The translations under genes and the position numbers were made by a program. The notes under the pieces are model-generated. The model saw only the letters and a list, made by a program, of their open reading frames with translations. It had not been told where the DNA came from and ran no database searches. Positions 59,792 through 64,000 of a stretch of DNA of 64,000 nt are shown here, piece by piece. This stretch comes from Pararhizobium_B sp963760965 (GTDB taxonomy: Bacteria > Pseudomonadota > Alphaproteobacteria > Rhizobiales > Rhizobiaceae): assembly GCA_963760965.1 (NCBI GenBank), contig CAVXEW010000002.1:1-64000 (forward strand). Reading direction: 5' to 3'. The stretch's first letter is position 1. Each line of letters starts with the position of its first letter.

Positions 59792-60994
59792 TCAGGCGGC
59801 GTCGCAGACCGGCAAGGCAGTCCCGACGCTGCGGCTGGCGCGATAGTATTCCTGGGCCGCACCGACGCCCGCACCGAGCCGGACCGGGAAGCCGAGATCG
59901 GCCATGACCATCTCGGCCGTCGCAATGCCGGCGAGCGCCATGACGTCCGTCATGCTGCCGAGGTGGCCGATGCGGAAGACCTTGCCGGCGACCTCGCCGA
60001 GACCGACGCCGAAGGCGACGCCATACTTCCCGGCCGCGTGGTTGACCACTTCCGTCCCGTTGCAGCCGGCCGGCACGACGATGGCGCTGACGGTGTCGGA
60101 ATAAAGGTTCCGGTCCTTCGCGCACAGCCTCAGCCCCCAGGCGTCGACGGCCTTGCGAACGCCCTCCGCGATGCGGAAGTGGCGGGCGAAGACGTTGCAG
60201 AGCCCCTCGTCCTCCAGCATCGCGATCGACTCGCGGAGACCGCGGAGCAGGTTGACGGGCGGCGTGTAGGGAAACCCGCCGCCGGCGTTGCTCTTCAGCA
60301 TCTCGCGGAAATCGAAGAAGGCGCGCGGGCATGCGGCCGTGGCACAGTGCTCGATCGCCTTCGGGCTGAGCCCGAGGATGGCGAGGCCGGGGGGAAGCAT
60401 GAATCCCTTCTGCGAGCCGGTGACAGCGATGTCGACGCCCCACTCGTCCATCCGGAAGTCCATCGATGCGATCGAGCTGACGCCGTCGACGAAGAGCAGC
60501 GCCGGATGCCGCGCCTCGTCGATCGCCCTGCGGATGGCGGCGATGTCGCTGCGCACGCCCGTTGCGGTCTCGTTGTGAGTGGCGAGCACGGCCTTGATCC
60601 GATGCGCCCCGTCGGCCTTCAGGATACGCTCGAATTCCGCGGCGGGCGCACCGGTCCCCCATTCGCCTTCGACGACCTCGACGTCGAGGCGGTGGCGCCG
60701 GCAGAGGTCGATCCAGCGGTGCGAGAACATGCCGTGGCGGGCGGCCAGCACCTTGTCGCCGGGCGAGAGCGTGTTGGTGACGGCGGCCTCCCAGGCGCCC
60801 GTGCCGGTCGCGGGAAACACGACGGCCTCGCCGTCGCCGGTCCGCAGGATGCGCTTCACGCCCGCCAGCACCGGCGGCAGGATCGCGGCGAAGGCCGCGG
60901 ACCTGTGGTCGATCGAAGGATAGTCGACGGCGCGGCGCAGGCGTTCCGGAATGTTCGTCGGTCCCGGAATGAAGATCGGGTTTTGTGTCGACAT
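59792..60994 (-). CDS. bhcA: L-aspartate:glyoxylate aminotransferase
   Basis: A 400-residue class V PLP aminotransferase with IFIPGPTNIPERLRRAVDYP at the N-terminus, FPATGTGAWEAA, the PLP Asp in LLFVDGVSSIASMDF (D170) and the PLP Lys K196 in VTGSQKGFMLPPGLA. It transfers the amino group of aspartate to glyoxylate, giving glycine and oxaloacetate, which is the net exit product of the cycle. The ATG at 60994 has the conserved start directly after it; the message begins in the 200-bp gap shared with bhcR. First gene of the bhc operon. Confidence 0.94.
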   Translation of the reverse strand: MSTQNPIFIPGPTNIPERLRRAVDYPSIDHRSAAFAAILPPVLAGVKRILRTGDGEAVVFPATGTGAWEAAVTNTLSPGDKVLAARHGMFSHRWIDLCRRHRLDVEVVEGEWGTGAPAAEFERILKADGAHRIKAVLATHNETATGVRSDIAAIRRAIDEARHPALLFVDGVSSIASMDFRMDEWGVDIAVTGSQKGFMLPPGLAILGLSPKAIEHCATAACPRAFFDFREMLKSNAGGGFPYTPPVNLLRGLRESIAMLEDEGLCNVFARHFRIAEGVRKAVDAWGLRLCAKDRNLYSDTVSAIVVPAGCNGTEVVNHAAGKYGVAFGVGLGEVAGKVFRIGHLGSMTDVMALAGIATAEMVMADLGFPVRLGAGVGAAQEYYRASRSVGTALPVCDAA

Positions 60995-61061
60995 GGCATT
61001 CAACCTCTGCGGCTGGATTTCAACGAAACCGAAGATACGCCGGCACGACCCGAACGGCAAT

Positions 61062-61086
61062 TTTTTTGAAAAACTTTTTCAAAAAA
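61062..61086. promoter_or_regulatory. Perfect 25-bp palindrome in the bhcA/bhcR divergent promoter
   Basis: Arms TTTTTTGAAAAA and TTTTTCAAAAAA surround a central C. It lies 68 bp before bhcA and about 110 bp before bhcR in very AT-rich DNA, so it is the strongest candidate site for the IclR-type BhcR, or an UP-like promoter element. Confidence 0.6.
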
Positions 61087-61196
61087 TGAATTACTGGTTT
61101 AAATATCTGTCTTTAATTGATTATCTTGTTTTTTGTCAGGCGCAAAATATTTTCGAAACGTTGACTTGCCTGCGCCCTCCGGCGTATGGTCCGCCC

Positions 61197-62045
61197 ATGG
61201 CGAGCGCAACGAAACCGCATGGCGGAAGGGCCCGGGGACGCCCCCGGGCGTTCAATACGAAGACCGGCGACAATCTCGTCCAGTCGCTCGACCGCGCCCT
61301 TGTGGTGCTCAAGACGGTCGCCGCCGGCGGCGGGCTTTCGCTGACGGAGATCGCAGAGCAGGCGGGGCAGTCGCCCTCAACCGCGTACCGCCTTCTGCTG
61401 ACGCTCCAGAAGCACGACATGGTCGAGTTCGACGAGCAGGCGCAGCTCTGGCACACCGGCATCGAGGCCTTTCGCATCGGCAGCAGCTTTCTCGGCCGCA
61501 CGCGGCTCGTCGAACAGGCCCGCCCGGTGATGCAGCGGCTTATGACGACGACCGGAGAGACGGCCAACCTCGCCATCATCGACCGCGAGGAAGTCGTCTT
61601 CATCAGCCAGGTCGAGACCCACGAGCCGATCCGCGCCTTCTTCCGGCCCGGCACGCGCGGGCCGGTCCATGCCTCGGGCATCGGCAAGGCGCTGCTCGCG
61701 TTCCTGCCGGACGGGAAGGCCGCCGCGCTGATCGACGGAAGGCCGCTCGATGCCTTCACGCCCGGAACGATCACCGATCCGGACTTGCTGAGGAAGGAAC
61801 TGCGGCTGACCCGCGAACGCGGCTGGTCGGTCGACGACGAGGAACGGACACTCGGCATGCGGTGCATCGCCTCGCCGATCTTCGACCAGTTCGGCGAGGC
61901 GATTGCCGGGGTCTCACTTTCGGGGCCGACGGTTCGGGTCGGCCGACACCGCGACGCGGAGTTCGGCGAGCTCGTCAGCGCCGCCGCCGCGGACATAACG
62001 CGCGCCATCGGCGGGCGCTTCGAGCATGCCGGCAGGCGGGACTGA
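61197..62045 (+). CDS. bhcR: IclR-family regulator of the beta-hydroxyaspartate cycle
   Basis: A 282-residue IclR-type regulator. The N-terminal winged helix-turn-helix (DRALVVLKTVAAGGGLSLTEIAEQAGQSPSTAYRLLLTLQKHDMVEFD, about 33-80) is followed by the IclR effector domain (GETANLAIIDREEVVFISQVE, VHASGIGKALLAFLPD, DDEERTLGMRCIASPIFD). In Paracoccus, BhcR binds the bhc promoter and responds to glyoxylate; the same divergent arrangement is seen here. The ATG at 61197 is chosen because the conserved domain begins about 30 residues later; upstream in-frame sequence is AT-rich promoter DNA. Confidence 0.93.
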   Translation: MASATKPHGGRARGRPRAFNTKTGDNLVQSLDRALVVLKTVAAGGGLSLTEIAEQAGQSPSTAYRLLLTLQKHDMVEFDEQAQLWHTGIEAFRIGSSFLGRTRLVEQARPVMQRLMTTTGETANLAIIDREEVVFISQVETHEPIRAFFRPGTRGPVHASGIGKALLAFLPDGKAAALIDGRPLDAFTPGTITDPDLLRKELRLTRERGWSVDDEERTLGMRCIASPIFDQFGEAIAGVSLSGPTVRVGRHRDAEFGELVSAAAADITRAIGGRFEHAGRRD

Positions 62046-62063
62046 GCGAGGCGACGGGCCCGG

Positions 62064-63425
62064 TCAGGGCCGTTCGCCACCGCCGACCCGCGCGGTTGCA
62101 CCGTCGTACGGCTGCGCATCCAGCACGCTCTTTGCGGGGACGCCGGCGACATAGGTCTCGGCGACGGCGCGATCGTCGCCGAGGGTCTGGATGAGGAAGA
62201 GTTCCTCCTCCAGCGTCGAGACGGTCTCCATCCTCAGCCGCATGGCCGGGGTTGCGTTGGCGTCAAGCACGACGAGGTCGGCGTGGGTGCCCTCCTCCAG
62301 CGTGCCGATGCTGTCTTCCAGCGACAATGCACGGGCGTTGCCGAGCGTGATGCGGTAGAAACTCTGCAGCGGATCGAGCCTCTCTCCCTGAAGCTGCATC
62401 ACCTTGTAGCCCTCGTCGAGGGTCCTGAGCATCGAATAGTTCGTCCCGCCGCCGACGTCGGTGGCGATCGCGATCCTGACGGGCGCCGCGCCGGAAGCCA
62501 GCCGGCCCCAGTCGAAGAGCCCGCTGCCGAGGAAGAGGTTCGACGTCGGGCAGAAGACGGCGACCGAGCCGCTCTCGGCCAGCACACCCGCCTCCCGGTT
62601 CGACAGGTGGATGCAGTGGCCGAACAGGCTCTTGCGGCCGAGAAGCCCGTAGCGGGCATAGACGTCCGTGTAGTCGATCGCCTCGGGATAGAGCTCGCGG
62701 GTGAAGGCGATCTCGGCCTCGTTCTCCGAGAGGTGCGACTGGACGTGCAGGTCGGGGAACTCGCGTGCGAGCGTCGCTGCCGCTTCCAGTTCCTCGGGCG
62801 AGGAGGTTATGGCGAAGCGCGGCGTTATGGCGACATGGTTGCGGTCCCGGCCGTGCCAGTCGGAAATCAGCGCCTTCGTATCGTCATAGGCCGATTGCGG
62901 CGTGTCGCAGAGCCCCTCGGGGGCGTTGCGGTCCATCATCACCTTGCCGGCGACCATGCACATGCCCCGCCTCAGGCTCTCGGCGAAGAAGGCTTCGGCG
63001 GAAGCCCTGTGCACCGAGCAGTAGGCGGCCGCCGTCGTCGTGCCGTGACGGACCAGTTCGTCGAAGAAGAGCACTGCGATGCGCGCGGCATGGTCCGGAT
63101 CGCGGAAGCGCTGCTCCTCGACGAAGGTGTACGTGTTCAGCCACTCGAGCAGGCTGCCGGCCCAGGAGCCGATGACCTGCATCTGCGGGAAGTGGATGTG
63201 CGGATCGATGAAGCCCGGCATGATCAGGTGCGGACGGTGGTCGATCTCGGCGACGCCGGCGGGCGCGGCCGCCTTCACCGCCTCATACGGCCCGGCCTTC
63301 GCGATCCTGCCGTCGACGACGAGAAGCCCGCCGTCGCTCTCGTAGCGGTGGCTCCCCGCGTCGCCGATGCCCGAAGGGCATTCGAGAAACGTCAGCAGCC
63401 GGCCGCGCAGAAGGATGGTGTTCAT
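62064..63425 (-). CDS. guaD: Guanine deaminase
   Basis: A 453-residue amidohydrolase-superfamily enzyme of the guanine deaminase type. Zinc and substrate motifs are MPGFIDPHIHFPQMQVIGSWAG (H-x-H), HVQSHLSENEAEI, FGHCIHLS and RIAIATDVGGGTNYSML (metal Asp). It deaminates guanine to xanthine, feeding urate production. The start is the ATG at 63425, with GGAGG about 10 bases upstream, rather than one 14 codons upstream. It converges with bhcR (18 bp gap) and is divergent from the second LysR gene. Confidence 0.93.
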   Translation of the reverse strand: MNTILLRGRLLTFLECPSGIGDAGSHRYESDGGLLVVDGRIAKAGPYEAVKAAAPAGVAEIDHRPHLIMPGFIDPHIHFPQMQVIGSWAGSLLEWLNTYTFVEEQRFRDPDHAARIAVLFFDELVRHGTTTAAAYCSVHRASAEAFFAESLRRGMCMVAGKVMMDRNAPEGLCDTPQSAYDDTKALISDWHGRDRNHVAITPRFAITSSPEELEAAATLAREFPDLHVQSHLSENEAEIAFTRELYPEAIDYTDVYARYGLLGRKSLFGHCIHLSNREAGVLAESGSVAVFCPTSNLFLGSGLFDWGRLASGAAPVRIAIATDVGGGTNYSMLRTLDEGYKVMQLQGERLDPLQSFYRITLGNARALSLEDSIGTLEEGTHADLVVLDANATPAMRLRMETVSTLEEELFLIQTLGDDRAVAETYVAGVPAKSVLDAQPYDGATARVGGGERP

Positions 63426-63576
63426 CGAAGACTTGCCGCCTCCATCGCTGGTCACGCCGTCATACATCGCAGTCCTCCCGGATATCCCGTTGGTGTGCCA
63501 GATGAAAGGCCCCGGAAAAAGTGCTCGCAGCGTGCATCACTTTCAAAGAAATATGGATAATGCTATCCGATTTGCC

Positions 63577-64000
63577 ATGTCGTATTTGAACAATATCCGC
63601 GTCTTCGTGCGCGTGGTCGAGCTCGGAAACCTGTCGGCGGCCGGCCGCGACCAGCGGATATCCCCGGCGGTGGCGAGCAACCGCATCAAGGAGCTGGAAG
63701 CGCATTTCGGCGTGCGCCTCTTCAACCGCACGACCCGCAAGCTGACGCCGACCGAACACGGGCGCATCCTCTACAAGAGCGCGCTGCGGATACTGGAGGC
63801 GGTCGACGAGGCGGAAGCGGCGGTCGCCTTCGTCTCCAAGAAGCCGAAGGGCGTGATCCGGGTGACGGCGCCGCTCGGCGTAGGCCGGAGGCTGATCGCC
63901 TCCGGCATTCCGGAGTTTCGCGACCGCTATCCGGACATAGAGGTGCGGCTGCGGCTCTCGGACCACAATGTCGACATGATGAGCGAGGCGATCGACATCG
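63577..64000 (+). CDS. LysR-family transcriptional regulator (3' end outside window)
   Basis: The first 141 residues of a LysR-type regulator: helix-turn-helix NIRVFVRVVELGNLSAAGRDQRISPAVASNRIKELEAHFGVRLFNRTTR and the start of the effector domain (KGVIRVTAPLGVGRRLIASGIPEF). It is a clear paralogue of the LysR at 51883 (same SAAGRD, PAVAS/AAVAS, GVRLF, APLG-G patterns). Divergent from guaD, which it probably regulates. The ATG at 63577 aligns with the paralogue's start; an in-frame ATG at 63553 would add eight residues. Confidence 0.9.
   Translation, partial: MSYLNNIRVFVRVVELGNLSAAGRDQRISPAVASNRIKELEAHFGVRLFNRTTRKLTPTEHGRILYKSALRILEAVDEAEAAVAFVSKKPKGVIRVTAPLGVGRRLIASGIPEFRDRYPDIEVRLRLSDHNVDMMSEAIDI

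Noticed and set aside
56661..60994. Unrelated threonine dehydratase, D-threonine aldolase, ornithine cyclodeaminase and aminotransferase genes
   Set aside because: Individually plausible family labels, but the order and the divergent IclR gene match the beta-hydroxyaspartate cycle operon exactly.

Overview
The window is high-GC DNA from an alphaproteobacterium, most likely of the order Rhizobiales (Mesorhizobium/Aminobacter/Phyllobacteriaceae-like). This placement is an inference from very dense gene packing with ATGA-type overlaps, many ABC importers, a short DUF4167 protein, a DUF6074-like protein, a DgcN/DgcA pair and a PuuD-type urate oxidase. I see no rRNA, tRNA, CRISPR array, phage gene or transposase. 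The content is catabolic and bioenergetic.

Layout. 1-3234: minus-strand FAD oxidoreductase (cut by the window edge), an acetamidase/formamidase with two compensating frameshifts, and a PAS-LuxR regulator. 3405-9112: a Liv-type ABC importer operon whose binding-protein gene carries two single-base frameshifts, ending in an alpha/beta hydrolase. 9576-17148: an XRE regulator with a palindromic operator candidate, then a six-subunit membrane complex of the hydrogenase-4/complex-I family (HyfB-C-E-F-G-I) whose large subunit lacks the NiFe-ligand cysteines. 17182-19066: small rhizobial proteins and cspA. 19402-27626: SorC-type regulator, methylthioribose kinase, methylthioribose-1-phosphate isomerase, class II aldolase and a ribose-type ABC importer, which together look like a 5-deoxyribose/methylthioribose uptake and salvage system. 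27738-35080: a minus-strand operon of hydantoinase/oxoprolinase A and B, a TetR regulator and an NMT1-type ABC importer, headed by a near-perfect 20-bp palindrome. 35254-38184: DgcA/DgcN (D-glutamate via N-acetyl-glutamate) and an N-formylglutamate amidohydrolase homologue. 38257-48152: two isochorismatase-like hydrolases and two glutamine-synthetase-like ligases arranged around an RpiR regulator and a second Liv-type importer. 48192-50370: UxaA-type dehydratase in two pieces and an RraA-like aldolase.

50504-63425 is the most coherent part: purine breakdown (PuuD urate oxidase, HIU hydrolase, a UraD/ureidoglycine aminohydrolase fusion, a xanthine/urate permease and guanine deaminase) enclosing a complete beta-hydroxyaspartate cycle (bhcA, bhcB, bhcC, bhcD with divergent bhcR). 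Purine degradation ends in glyoxylate, and the beta-hydroxyaspartate cycle turns glyoxylate into C4 acids, so the neighbours plausibly form one route from purines to central carbon. Xanthine dehydrogenase, allantoinase, allantoate amidohydrolase and a ureidoglycolate-cleaving enzyme are not in the window. Two related LysR regulators bracket this block, the second cut off by the right edge.

Several regulatory palindromes and one three-copy stop-codon-associated repeat were found by eye. All functional statements rest on recognised family motifs and context; no database search was run.
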